A DNA stretch of 64,000 nt from Burkholderia sp. Bp9142 (GTDB lineage Bacteria > Pseudomonadota > Gammaproteobacteria > Burkholderiales > Burkholderiaceae): assembly GCF_003853415.1 (NCBI RefSeq), contig NZ_QTPP01000033.1, forward strand, positions 1 through 64,000. Reading direction: 5' to 3'. This document shows positions 35,126 to 43,530 of this stretch, piece after piece; position 1 is the first letter of the stretch; the number at the start of each line of letters is the position of its first letter. The position numbers were made by a program, and so were the translations under genes. A model generated the notes under the pieces. It was not told the origin of the DNA. It searched no databases and worked only from the letters and a program-made list of their open reading frames with translations.

Positions 35126-35452
35126 TTGCCGTTCACTCCGTTCGTGGGGGGCAAGGCCCGCGAGCAATAGGTTCACCTGTCTTCATGGTACGTAGCGCAT
35201 GCCGAATGGGTGATACCGCGGTGTCGCTTCTGTAACCGCCGGTAACGAATCGTCGGACGATCGCCGCGCTGCATCGCGACGGATTTCATCTGCGGGATGA
35301 GCGTGGCTGGCCGGCGCGTTATTCGACGCGCTCATATCGTTAGCGGATTTGCGTTTTTGCCGGGCATCGGCGCGTCGGTAGAATTCGCGGACCGCTCGCG
35401 CGGCCGCTCGGGCCGGCGGGTTCACTCCCTTCCATCGTTCGGGGTCCGCACT
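35126..35452. other. Divergent spacer between the PXPV gene and the ABC transporter
   Basis: Besides tandem GTAAC boxes at 35232-35246, it holds a short palindrome ACCGCGGT (35215-35222). No gene seen. Confidence 0.4.
35232..35246. promoter_or_regulatory. Tandem GTAAC boxes, CpxR/OmpR-type candidate site
   Basis: GTAAC, 5 bp, GTAAC: the repeat spacing of one helical turn matches CpxR-type sites (GTAAA-N5-GTAAA). It may act on the leftward PXPV gene. Confidence 0.4.
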
Positions 35453-36235
35453 ATGAAATTCCTTCGCTCCATCCTGGTCGTCGCATTGCTGCAGGCCACT
35501 GCCGTCACGAGCGCGCTGGCCGCCGACGACCTGTCGCGGATCAAGTCGGCCGGCGTGTTCCGGGTCGGCACCGAAGGCACGTATGCGCCGTTCACGTATC
35601 ACGACACGACGGGCAAGCTGACCGGCTTCGACGTCGACATCGCGACCGCGATCGCGCAGCGGCTCGGCGTGAAGGCGGAGTTCGTCGAAGGCAAGTGGGA
35701 CGGGCTGATCGCGGGCCTCGACGTGAACCGCTACGACGCGGTCGTCAACGAAGTGTCGATCACCGACGCGCGCAAGGCGAAGTACGATTTCTCGACGCCG
35801 TACATCACGTCGCACGCGGTGCTGATCGTGCGCGCGGACAACACGTCGATCCGCTCGTTCGACGACCTGAAGGGCAAGAAATCCGCGAACACGCTGACGA
35901 GCAATTTCGGCAAGCTCGCGGCCGCGCACGGCGCGGACGTGGTGCCCGTGCAGGGATTCAACGAATCGATCGACCTGCTGAGCTCGGGGCGCGTCGACGC
36001 GACGATCAACGATTCGCTGTCGTACCTCGACTTCCGCAAGCACAAGCCCGACGCGAAACTGAAGATCGCGGCGACCGACACGACGGGTGCCGGTGATGCA
36101 TCGGGTGTGCTGCTGCGCAAGGGCAGCCCCGCGCTGGTCGCCGCGATCGACAAGGCGCTCGCGGACATCAAGGCCGACGGCACGTACGCGAGGATCTCGC
36201 AGAAGTACTTCGGCCGCGACGTGTCGCAGCCGTGA
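35453..36235 (+). CDS. Amino-acid ABC transporter, periplasmic binding protein
   Basis: A 260-residue solute-binding protein with a signal peptide (cleavage after SALA, about residue 23). The family 3 pattern is clear: GVFRVGTEGTYAPFTYHD, GFDVDIATAIAQRLG, KWDGLIAGLDVNRYD and YDFSTPYI. The sequence is of the cystine/polar amino acid type (TcyA/FliY), but the ligand is not certain. ATG at 35453 starts the signal peptide. The permease and ATPase genes follow directly. Confidence 0.88.
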   Translation: MKFLRSILVVALLQATAVTSALAADDLSRIKSAGVFRVGTEGTYAPFTYHDTTGKLTGFDVDIATAIAQRLGVKAEFVEGKWDGLIAGLDVNRYDAVVNEVSITDARKAKYDFSTPYITSHAVLIVRADNTSIRSFDDLKGKKSANTLTSNFGKLAAAHGADVVPVQGFNESIDLLSSGRVDATINDSLSYLDFRKHKPDAKLKIAATDTTGAGDASGVLLRKGSPALVAAIDKALADIKADGTYARISQKYFGRDVSQP

Positions 36236-36249
36236 CGCGAGGCTGACCG

Positions 36250-36930
36250 ATGCCGCCCTGGCTGCACCTGATGGCGGAATCGCTGCGGCCCCTGCTGGTG
36301 GCGGGGCTCGTGTTCACGGTTCCGCTCACGCTCGCGTCGTTCGCGATCGGCCTGCTGCTCGCGTTCGGCGCGGCGCTCGCGCGCCTGTTCGGGCCGCGCT
36401 GGGCGCAGGCCGGCGTCCGTTTCTACATCTGGCTGTTTCGCGGCTCGCCGCTGCTCGTGCAGTTGTTCGTGATCTTCTACGGGTTGCCGAACGTCGGCAT
36501 CGTGCTCGATCCGCTGACCGCCGCCGTGATCGGCTTCTCGCTGAACGTCGGTGCGTACAACGCCGAGGTGATCCGCGGCGTGATCGAGTCGATCCCGAAG
36601 GGGCAGTGGGAAGCCGCGTACTCGATGGCGATGACGCGCGCGCAGACGCTGCGCCGCGCGATCCTGCCGCAGGCCGTGCGCGTCGCGCTGCCCGCGCTGT
36701 CGAATGCGTTCATCTCGCTCGTGAAGGACACGTCGCTCGCCGCCGTGCTGACCGTGCCCGAGATCTTCCAGGCCGCGCAGCGCATCGCGGCCGTCACCTA
36801 CGAGCCGCTGATCCTCTATACCGAAGCCGCGCTGATCTATCTGCTGTTCAGCTCGGTGCTCTCCTCGCTGCAACGTCGGCTCGAGCTCCGTTTCGGCCGT
36901 CATGCGCTGTTCCACGCGGAGTTGCGATGA
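36250..36930 (+). CDS. Amino-acid ABC transporter, permease
   Basis: A 226-residue inner-membrane permease of the HisM type, with about five membrane segments. FTVPLTLASFAIGLLLAF and RGSPLLVQLFVIFYGLP are family marks, and GAYNAEVIRGVIESIPKG with QWEAAYSM is the EAA loop that contacts the ATPase. It starts 14 bp behind the binding-protein gene and overlaps the ATPase gene by 4 bp. It probably works as a homodimer, since only one permease gene is present. Confidence 0.9.
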   Translation: MPPWLHLMAESLRPLLVAGLVFTVPLTLASFAIGLLLAFGAALARLFGPRWAQAGVRFYIWLFRGSPLLVQLFVIFYGLPNVGIVLDPLTAAVIGFSLNVGAYNAEVIRGVIESIPKGQWEAAYSMAMTRAQTLRRAILPQAVRVALPALSNAFISLVKDTSLAAVLTVPEIFQAAQRIAAVTYEPLILYTEAALIYLLFSSVLSSLQRRLELRFGRHALFHAELR

Positions 36931-37685
36931 TCCGTCTCGAGCGCATCGACAAGTCGTTCGGCGCGCAGCGCGTGCTGACCGGAATCAACCTCGCATTGCA
37001 GCCCGGCAGCGTGACCGCGTTGATCGGGCCGTCCGGCAGCGGCAAGAGCACGCTGCTGCGCTGCGTGAACCTGCTCGAAGTGCCGGAGACGGGCGCGCTT
37101 ACGGTCGGCGATGCACGCATCGACTTCGCGGCGGGGTATCGGCCGTCGCGAGATCACGTGTTCGCGGTGCGCCGGCAAACCGGCATGGTGTTCCAGAACT
37201 TCCAGTTGTTTCCGCACCTGAGCGTCGTGCAGAACGTGATGGAAGGGCTCGTGACCGTGCAGCGCTGGCCGCGCGAGCAGGCGCGCCGGCGGGCGCTCGC
37301 GTTGCTCGACAAGGTCGGCATCGCCGAGAAGGCCGACGCATGGCCCGCGACGCTGTCGGGCGGCCAGCAGCAGCGCGTCGCCATCGCACGTGCGCTCGCG
37401 CCGTCGCCGCAGGTGCTGCTGTGCGACGAGCCGACGTCGGCGCTCGATCCCGAGCTGTCCGTCGAAGTCGTCGAAGTGCTGCGCCAGCTCGCGCGGGAAG
37501 GCACGACGATGCTGATGGCCACGCACGACCTGCGCCTGGCCGCGTCGGTCGCGCACGATGCGGTGTTTCTCGCGGATGGCCGCATCGTCGAGGCCGGCGC
37601 ATCGCGCGAGCTGTTCGGGCGACCGCGCGACCCGCGCACCACGAAGTTCGTCGCGACGCTCGCGCAGGGCGTGCCGGCCTTCTGA
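36927..37685 (+). CDS. Amino-acid ABC transporter, ATPase
   Basis: A 252-residue ATPase powering the transporter. Walker A GPSGSGKST, signature LSGGQQQR, Walker B VLLCDEPTSALDP and the H-loop ATHDLRLA are all intact. The start ATG at 36927 overlaps the permease stop as ATGA. The three genes 35453-37685 form one operon. The next gene runs the opposite way. Confidence 0.93.
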   Translation: MIRLERIDKSFGAQRVLTGINLALQPGSVTALIGPSGSGKSTLLRCVNLLEVPETGALTVGDARIDFAAGYRPSRDHVFAVRRQTGMVFQNFQLFPHLSVVQNVMEGLVTVQRWPREQARRRALALLDKVGIAEKADAWPATLSGGQQQRVAIARALAPSPQVLLCDEPTSALDPELSVEVVEVLRQLAREGTTMLMATHDLRLAASVAHDAVFLADGRIVEAGASRELFGRPRDPRTTKFVATLAQGVPAF

Positions 37686-37709
37686 CGTGCCAAGCAGTGC
37701 CGGCAGCGA

Positions 37710-38525
37710 TCAACCTTGGCCGTGCCCGTCGAGCACGGCGGCGACGATCGCTTCCGGCGCATCTTCCTGGACCAGGTGACCCGCGCGCGGCACCCTGATC
37801 AGCTTGCCGTTCGCGATGCGATCGGCGAGCGCCTGCCCCTGTTCGAGCGGAATCCACCCGTCGTCCTCGCCCCACACGATGCGCACCGGAAAGTCCGGCG
37901 GCGCATAGCGGGCCTCGGCTTCCTCGATGTAGCGCTGGCGCATCTGCGCGATCTGCCGGTAGAACGCGGCCTGACCGGCGGGCGTGAGCCATGGCGAGCG
38001 ATGGATCGACAGCACGTCGTCGCTCAACGGCTGCGCGACCGCATTGCCGATATAGGCTGATACGAGCGCGTGATGCGCGTAGGCCGGCAATCCGGTGAAC
38101 GCGGCTTCGTGCTGCGCGACATGCCGCACGAACGGCGAGCCCTGCGGCGCGATCGCGACCGGGTTCACGAGCGTCAGGTCCGAATATGCGATGCCGTCGA
38201 GGAAATACGCGCGCAGCACGGTCGCACCGCCGTAATCGTGCGCAAGCACGCGCGGGCGCGAAAGATTCCATTCGTCGAGCAGCGCGCCGAACAGCACGTT
38301 CTGCCGTCCCAGCGATACGTCCGCGTCGGGCATGTCCGACTGGCCGTAGCCGAGCAGGTCGTAGAAGAACACGCGATGGCGCCGCGCAAGCCATGGCGCG
38401 ATCCGGCGCCACACCTGCGATGAAAACGGCGTGCCGTGCACGAGCACGAGCGGCGGCCCTTCGCCGAGCGTACCCCATGCGATCCCGTGACCTTCGAACA
38501 TGAAGCGATTGGCGAGATCGAGCAT
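37710..38525 (-). CDS. Alpha/beta hydrolase, dehalogenase-like
   Basis: A 271-residue alpha/beta-hydrolase. The nucleophile motif is HDYGG, with Asp 97 where most hydrolases carry Ser; together with the HGTPFSSQVW oxyanion segment and the acid in GEDDGWIP and His 250 in RAGHLVQ this resembles haloalkane or fluoroacetate dehalogenases and epoxide hydrolases. Substrate not known. It is divergent from the CGNR regulator gene and shares a short spacer with an inverted-repeat operator, so it is probably controlled by that regulator. Confidence 0.82.
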   Translation of the reverse strand: MLDLANRFMFEGHGIAWGTLGEGPPLVLVHGTPFSSQVWRRIAPWLARRHRVFFYDLLGYGQSDMPDADVSLGRQNVLFGALLDEWNLSRPRVLAHDYGGATVLRAYFLDGIAYSDLTLVNPVAIAPQGSPFVRHVAQHEAAFTGLPAYAHHALVSAYIGNAVAQPLSDDVLSIHRSPWLTPAGQAAFYRQIAQMRQRYIEEAEARYAPPDFPVRIVWGEDDGWIPLEQGQALADRIANGKLIRVPRAGHLVQEDAPEAIVAAVLDGHGQG

Positions 38526-38540
38526 CGGTGCCTCCGTGAT

Positions 38541-38565
38541 AACCTGTTTGGGTTATTAACAGGTT
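38541..38565. promoter_or_regulatory. Inverted-repeat operator between hydrolase and CGNR genes
   Basis: AACCTGTT (38541-38548) and AACAGGTT (38558-38565) are perfect inverted arms with a 9-bp gap, in the 81-bp spacer between divergent genes. It is the obvious candidate site for the adjacent regulator. Confidence 0.6.
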
Positions 38566-38606
38566 ACGCCTGTTCATCCGGATATGAAACCGATAGGTGG
38601 AGATAA

Positions 38607-39221
38607 ATGGTTACCCGGCACGAGCCTGCACGACAGGCGCACGCATGGATCGCGGCGGATTTCGTCGGCGGCCACCCGGCGCTCGACTTCCTGAACACGG
38701 TGGCCGACACGGGCAAGACGCGCAATGAGGACAAGTTCGTCGACTGGCCGGCCGTGCGTGCGTGGGCCGCGAAGTCGGGGTTGCTGGAGGAGGCCGACCT
38801 GACGCGGTTCCTGCGTCATCCCCGGCAGGATGGAGCAGACGAACTCGCCGCGCTGCATGGATTTCGCGAGGATGCGTATGCGGCGCTCGCGTACCTGACG
38901 GCCGGCGACGGCGGCAGCGCAGGCGCGCGTGCGGCGGACCGGCTCGCCGTGGCGATTCGCGATGCGATCGGGCGCAGCACGTTCGACGCGGTCGATGGCC
39001 GCTTCGCGTGGCGTCCCGATGCGCGCGCCGCGTCCCGCTGGATCGATGCGGCCGCGCTCGGGTTCGAGCATCTGCTGCGCGGCGACGACTTCGCGCGTGT
39101 GCGGCAGTGCGGCCGCTGTACGTGGTTCTTCGTCGATCGCGGCCGCGGCGTCGGGCGGCGCTGGTGCGACATGCGCACGTGCGGGAACCGCGCGAAGGTG
39201 GAGGCGTTCAGGGAGCGGTGA
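38607..39221 (+). CDS. CGNR zinc-finger regulator (ABATE domain)
   Basis: A 204-residue putative transcription regulator. The N-terminal ABATE domain opens with HPALDFLNTVADTG. The C-terminal CGNR zinc finger has four Cys: CGRCTWFF, then RRWCDMRTCGNRAK, the naming motif. ABATE domains are thought to bind small ligands and the finger to bind DNA. It is divergent from the dehalogenase-like hydrolase gene, suggesting that it senses a substrate of that enzyme. Confidence 0.88.
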   Translation: MVTRHEPARQAHAWIAADFVGGHPALDFLNTVADTGKTRNEDKFVDWPAVRAWAAKSGLLEEADLTRFLRHPRQDGADELAALHGFREDAYAALAYLTAGDGGSAGARAADRLAVAIRDAIGRSTFDAVDGRFAWRPDARAASRWIDAAALGFEHLLRGDDFARVRQCGRCTWFFVDRGRGVGRRWCDMRTCGNRAKVEAFRER

Positions 39222-39259
39222 GGTGGGGGCGCGGTGTTGACGGCCCGGCGCCGCGCGCG

Positions 39260-40165
39260 TCATTCGGCGATTTCGAGCGGCCGATGCTCCGGCCACAGTG
39301 TTCCGGCGACGAACAGTCCGGCGACGAGGAACGGCGTGCCGATCGCGAGCAGGATCGCCGTGAGCGCCCACCGATCCCAGAACCGGTCGACGATCGCGCG
39401 CTCGGGTGTGACCGGGTCGTACAGCACGTTGACTATCTCGCCTTCGTACAGCTCGGGATGCGATGACGTCGAGCCTTGCGTGAACGTGACCGGGCGGCCG
39501 CTGTCGGTCGTGAACGCGACGCTCACGGAATAGAGTGACGTGCGGGCGCGGGGCGAGTGTCCGGTTTCGGCGATCTCGACGACATGGCCGGTCGAGTGCG
39601 CGTATTGGCGGGCGATCTGCCACTGACGCAGCCCGACTGCGCCGGCGCTGGCCAGGAAGCCGGTGCCGATTGCGATCGGAATCAGCACGATCGCGATGTT
39701 CCAGCGGCGCCGGACCGTCTTGCGGGCGGCCGGTGCGGCAAGCACGCCGGCTTGCCTGCTGCGGCGCTCGTTCGCGTACAGCAGGCTGCCGATCGCAAGC
39801 GACGCGACCGCGAGCAGTGCCGGCACCGCGACGGGAAACCAGCGTTGCGCGAAATCGTCGATCAGCGCGGGACGGTTCGGATGATCCGGATCGACCAGCA
39901 TGTCGACGCTTTCGCCGATGTCGTACGCCGGGACCATCGAGGCGGTATTGCCGGCGACTTCGCGGCGCCGGCCGTCGTTCGCGAGATAGGCGACGATCGG
40001 GCGGTATGCGCGCATCGCGTCGCTGTCCTGCACGATGCGCACGACCGTGCCCGGCGCGCGAACCAGATGGCCGGCCGTGCGGCTCGCGGTGACGGCGAGC
40101 GCGGCTGCGATCACGAGCAGCGCAACGCCGAGCGCGAACGCGACGAGCGTGCCTTTACGCAGCAT
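39260..40165 (-). CDS. DUF3592 integral membrane protein
   Basis: A 301-residue protein with four predicted membrane segments: near residues 8-25, 112-130, 155-175 and 275-293. Between each pair lies a similar extracytoplasmic beta-rich domain of about 80 residues, visible from GTVVRIVQDSD and GHVVEIAETGHS. This is a duplicated DUF3592 arrangement. Function unknown. ATG at 40165 starts just before the first membrane segment; the open frame further upstream is Arg/His-rich chance coding. Confidence 0.75.
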   Translation of the reverse strand: MLRKGTLVAFALGVALLVIAAALAVTASRTAGHLVRAPGTVVRIVQDSDAMRAYRPIVAYLANDGRRREVAGNTASMVPAYDIGESVDMLVDPDHPNRPALIDDFAQRWFPVAVPALLAVASLAIGSLLYANERRSRQAGVLAAPAARKTVRRRWNIAIVLIPIAIGTGFLASAGAVGLRQWQIARQYAHSTGHVVEIAETGHSPRARTSLYSVSVAFTTDSGRPVTFTQGSTSSHPELYEGEIVNVLYDPVTPERAIVDRFWDRWALTAILLAIGTPFLVAGLFVAGTLWPEHRPLEIAE

Positions 40166-40454
40166 GAGCGGATCCGCCGCGTGCGTCGTGCGACGGGGCC
40201 GGATGCGATCGGGTGCGGGGCGCGACTCGACGTGCGCGCCGATATCGGCGTGACCATGCTCCCTGAATGGTCGCGTCTCGCTCACGTGACTCCATGTTTG
40301 ACGTCCCATGCTCTCTCAGTGCCGGCGGCGATGCGGCGATCGCCGTGCCGGTCGTGTGATATTTGTCGGACGATTCTAACGGAAAGTATATGGGCGAGGC
40401 ATGTATGTGATTGCCCGCGGCGATGCGACAGGGGCGGGGCGGCGCCGGAAATGG
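40166..40454. other. Spacer between the DUF3592 gene and the tRNA-Lys terminator
   Basis: 289 bp (330 bp to the tRNA itself). Probably holds the promoter of the leftward DUF3592 gene; no repeat or gene recognised. Confidence 0.3.
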
Positions 40455-40487
40455 AAAAAGCCCGGTTAGCTTTCGCTAACCGGGCTT
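40455..40487 (-). terminator. Terminator of tRNA-Lys
   Basis: AAGCCCGGTTAGC (40458-40470) pairs with GCTAACCGGGCTT (40475-40487); leftward it ends in five T. It lies 10 bp behind the tRNA 3' end. Confidence 0.9.
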
Positions 40488-40496
40488 CGGAATTCC

Positions 40497-40572
40497 TGGT
40501 GGGGCGTGAGTGACTCGAACACTCGACCTACGGATTAAGAGTCCGCTGCTCTACCAACTGAGCTAACGCCCC
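40497..40572 (-). tRNA. tRNA-Lys (anticodon CUU)
   Basis: The minus strand folds into a complete tRNA of 76 nt with encoded CCA: acceptor GGGGCGT, D-arm AGCTCAGTTGGTAGAGC, anticodon loop CTCTTAA giving CUU for Lys AAG codons, and T-loop TTCGAGT. It has its own promoter and terminator. Confidence 0.97.
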
Positions 40573-40585
40573 AAACAGAAGAAAG

Positions 40586-40614
40586 ATTATGCATGGGTAT
40601 TTCGGTCTTGGCAA
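40586..40614 (-). promoter_or_regulatory. tRNA-Lys promoter
   Basis: Minus strand TTGCCA (40609-40614), 17 bp, CATAAT (40586-40591), ending 14 bp before the tRNA 5' end. Confidence 0.65.
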
Positions 40615-40763
40615 GACCTTTCTGCAAATTTCCTGAAAATATTTCGTCACGGCAACGGCGTCTGTCGGCGCGGCAACGAGCCATCGCAGTTGGCGTGCTC
40701 CCGGTATGATGACGTCCACACCCGTTGCGCGGCGGTCGCGCAACGTTTTCTGGACATTCGAAG

Positions 40764-41168
40764 ATGGACGAAAACGCAGTCCGCGAATTGCTGGATCGCC
40801 TGCTGGCCCCGTGGGTCCGCTCGCTCGGTCTGGTCCCCGTATCGATCGGCGACGACAGCGTCACGATGCGCCTGCCGTTTTCCGGCGAATTCCGTCATTC
40901 CGGCGGCATCATCTGCGGCCAGGTGTTCACGGCCGCCGCCGACACGGCGATGGTGGTGGCGATCTCGGCCGCGCTCGGCGAGTTCCGGCCGATGACGACC
41001 GTGTCGCTGAACACGAACTTCATGCGTCCGGTGCGCAAGGGCGACGTGCTCGTCACCGCGCGCGTGCTGCGGATGGGCCGCAACCTGGTATTCGGCGAAG
41101 TCGAGCTGTTCGACGAGGACGGCACGATGGCCGTTCACGCGACGTCGACCTACGCGCTCGTCAGCTGA
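40764..41168 (+). CDS. PaaI-family hotdog thioesterase
   Basis: A 134-residue hotdog-fold protein likely to hydrolyse acyl-CoA thioesters. Family marks are GEFRHSGGIICGQVF with the catalytic-type Gly/His region, AAADTAMVVAI, TVSLNTNFMRPVRKGD and the C-terminal ATSTYALV. ATG at 40764 is chosen since the upstream 13 codons lack conservation. It precedes the patatin gene by 8 bp; both may act on lipids. Confidence 0.85.
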   Translation: MDENAVRELLDRLLAPWVRSLGLVPVSIGDDSVTMRLPFSGEFRHSGGIICGQVFTAAADTAMVVAISAALGEFRPMTTVSLNTNFMRPVRKGDVLVTARVLRMGRNLVFGEVELFDEDGTMAVHATSTYALVS

Positions 41169-41176
41169 GCGGCGCG

Positions 41177-42043
41177 ATGTTCGACCAGATCGTCTTCGCG
41201 GGCGGCGGCAATCGCTGCTGGTGGCAGGCCGGCTTCTGGGACGTCGCGCAGCCGGCGCTCGGCTTGCGCCCGCGCGTGATCGCCGGCATCTCGGCCGGCG
41301 CGGCGACCGCCTGCATGCTGTATACGCGCGACGCCGCCTGGGTGATGCGCTATTACGAGGAAGCGCTGCGCCACAATCGCAAGAACGCGTACTGGGGCAA
41401 CCTGTTCGGGCGCGAGCCCGTGTTTCCGCATTACCGGATCTACCGTCAGGCGCTGCTCGACATCTACGGCGAGCCGTTCCGGCAGCTCGCCGACGCGCCG
41501 GAGATCCGCATCGGCGTATCGCACGTGCCGCGCTGGCTCGGCGCGCGCAGCGCGGTCGCCGCGGGCCTCGTCGCGTACAACATCGAAAAGTACGTGCGCA
41601 AGACGCTGCACCCGACGCTCGGGCGCACGCTCGGCTTCCGGCCCGAGTTCGTGCGCGCGCAGGCCTGCACGAGCGTCGACGAACTCGCCGACCTGATCCT
41701 GCAGTCGTCGTGCACGCCGCCGTTCACGCCGGTGCTGCGGCGCGGCGGCCGGCCGGTGCTCGACGGCGGGATGGTCGACAACGTGCCGGTCGACGCGCTC
41801 GACCCGTCGCCGGGCGACGTGCTGGTGCTCGTCACGCGGCTGTATCCGCGTCCGCAGATGTTCACGGTCGCGCACGGCGACCAGCGGCGGCTCTATGTAC
41901 AGCCGTCGAGCAAGGTGCCGATTTCGAGCTGGGATTACACGAGTCCGTCGCAGATGCGGCATGCATACGACCTCGGACGGCGCGACGGCGAGCATTTCCT
42001 TGCGCGCGTCGACGCGATGACGGCCGGCCGTATGCCGGCCTGA
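41177..42043 (+). CDS. Patatin-like phospholipase
   Basis: A 288-residue lipid acyl hydrolase with a Ser-Asp dyad. The oxyanion motif AGGGNRCWW is near residue 8, the nucleophile elbow GISAGA at about 39, and the catalytic DGG as LDGGMVDNVPV near 198. No signal peptide, so it probably acts in the cytosol or is membrane-associated. It is 8 bp behind the thioesterase gene and thus co-transcribed. Acting on host or self lipids cannot be told from sequence. Confidence 0.88.
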   Translation: MFDQIVFAGGGNRCWWQAGFWDVAQPALGLRPRVIAGISAGAATACMLYTRDAAWVMRYYEEALRHNRKNAYWGNLFGREPVFPHYRIYRQALLDIYGEPFRQLADAPEIRIGVSHVPRWLGARSAVAAGLVAYNIEKYVRKTLHPTLGRTLGFRPEFVRAQACTSVDELADLILQSSCTPPFTPVLRRGGRPVLDGGMVDNVPVDALDPSPGDVLVLVTRLYPRPQMFTVAHGDQRRLYVQPSSKVPISSWDYTSPSQMRHAYDLGRRDGEHFLARVDAMTAGRMPA

Positions 42044-42090
42044 AGGCGGGAGGCCGGCAGCAGGGCCGCGGCGAGTGCGGCCCGCGCTGG

Positions 42091-43104
42091 TCAGCGCACG
42101 CGGCGCGGCGTCAGCGCTTCCGGGTTGACGACGCTCGACAGGTCGCCCTGGTCGAACGCGAGGATGTTCTGGAACGCCGCGCTGAAATAGAGTTCGTAGC
42201 TTTCGCGTTCGACGTAGCCGATGTGCGGCGTGCAGATCACGTTTTCCATCCGCAGCAGGCTGTAGCCCTGCAGGATCGGCTCGCTTTCGAACACGTCGAT
42301 CGCGACCATCCCCGGACGGTTGTGCGACAGCGCGTTGACGAGCGCGTTTTCCTCGAGCAGCTCCGCGCGGCTCGTGTTGACGAGCAGCGACGTCGGCTTC
42401 ATCCGCATCAGGTCTTCCTGCTTGACGATCCCGCGCGTGTCGTCGTGCATGCGCAGGTGCAGCGACAGCACATCGCTCTGCTCGAACAGCGCTTCGCGGC
42501 TCTCGGCGGCCGTGTAGCCGTCGGCGCGCGCGGCCTCGAGGGAATGCTCGCGGCCCCAGATCAGCACGTTCATCCCGAATGCCTTGCCGTAGCCGGCGAC
42601 CAGCCGGCCGATCTTGCCGTAGCCCCAGATGCCGAGCGTCTGGCCGCGCAGCACCTGGCCGAGGCCGAAGTTCGGCGGCAGCGCCGACGTCTTCAGGCCC
42701 GACTGTTGCCAGGCACCCTGCTTCAGGTTCGCGACGTATTGCGGAATGCGGCGCTGGGCGGCCATCACGAGCGCCCAGGTCAGTTCGGCCGGCGCGACCG
42801 GCGAACCGGTGCCCTCGAGCACCGCGATGCCGCGGTCGGTACACGCTTCGAGGTCGATGTGACTCGAGATGCGGCCGGTCTGGCTGATCATGCGCAGGTT
42901 CGGCAGCTTGGCGAGCAGTTGCGACGAAATCGGCGTGCGTTCGCGAATCAGCACGAGCGCCTCGACTTCCGCGAGACGGCTCGCGAGTTGCCCCAGGCCG
43001 CGTACCGTGTTGTTGAAGACCTTCACGTCGTGCTCGGCGAGCATCTCGAAGCAGTTCAGCTTGCGGACAGCGTCCTGGTAGTCGTCGAGGATGGCAATTT
43101 TCAT
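42091..43104 (-). CDS. D-isomer-specific 2-hydroxyacid dehydrogenase
   Basis: A 337-residue NAD(P)-dependent oxidoreductase. The Rossmann motif is LGIWGYGKIGRLVAGYG. The catalytic residues are Arg in VNTSRAELLE, Glu in IDVFESEP and His in CTPHIGYVERE. It belongs to the phosphoglycerate dehydrogenase-like group, but lacks the C-terminal ACT domain of SerA; substrate unknown. ATG at 43104 starts MKIAILDDYQDAV; the open frame upstream is unlike the family. Divergent from the LysR gene, its likely regulator. Confidence 0.9.
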   Translation of the reverse strand: MKIAILDDYQDAVRKLNCFEMLAEHDVKVFNNTVRGLGQLASRLAEVEALVLIRERTPISSQLLAKLPNLRMISQTGRISSHIDLEACTDRGIAVLEGTGSPVAPAELTWALVMAAQRRIPQYVANLKQGAWQQSGLKTSALPPNFGLGQVLRGQTLGIWGYGKIGRLVAGYGKAFGMNVLIWGREHSLEAARADGYTAAESREALFEQSDVLSLHLRMHDDTRGIVKQEDLMRMKPTSLLVNTSRAELLEENALVNALSHNRPGMVAIDVFESEPILQGYSLLRMENVICTPHIGYVERESYELYFSAAFQNILAFDQGDLSSVVNPEALTPRRVR

Positions 43105-43530
43105 GGTCAGCGGGAATCGCGCGTTGAAAGCGGCGGTGGCGGCGGCGCACGTCGCGCACCCATCCCGCCCGGCCGGGGCCGACATGATGCTACGTCGGCG
43201 CACGTCGTGGTGTCTTTTTAACAGGTTGTTACGCTCCGCCGCAATCGGCGCCGGCCTGACCTCGCGCCGCTCCCGTGCGGGGCGGCGGGGTGCGCTGCCG
43301 TGTTGCATCAAACACGTCCTTCCTGATTCAGCCGCTTACCGGACGAGGTTCACCCAATTGTTGCTCCAATCAGAATAATTGGATCATCTGTTCGCAATGA
43401 GTGAGGATTTTTGACTATTTTTATCGTCAACCGGCGCCTTGTTGAGCAACTCTGCATCATTTCCGCTGTCGTAGGAGAATTACGCATTTGCTTCAACTTT
43501 TTGAAGTTGTAACAGCGGCAGGAGTCGTTT
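43105..43530. other. Divergent spacer between dehydrogenase and LysR genes
   Basis: 426 bp, AT-rich from 43350 to 43510. Contains inverted repeats CCAATT/AATTGG (43354-43359 and 43377-43382) and CAACTT/AAGTTG (43494-43509), possible LysR sites. Confidence 0.4.
43494..43509. promoter_or_regulatory. Inverted repeat before the LysR start codon
   Basis: CAACTT-TTTG-AAGTTG, 21 bp before the ATG at 43531. It could be an autoregulatory operator or a hairpin in the leader. Confidence 0.4.
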
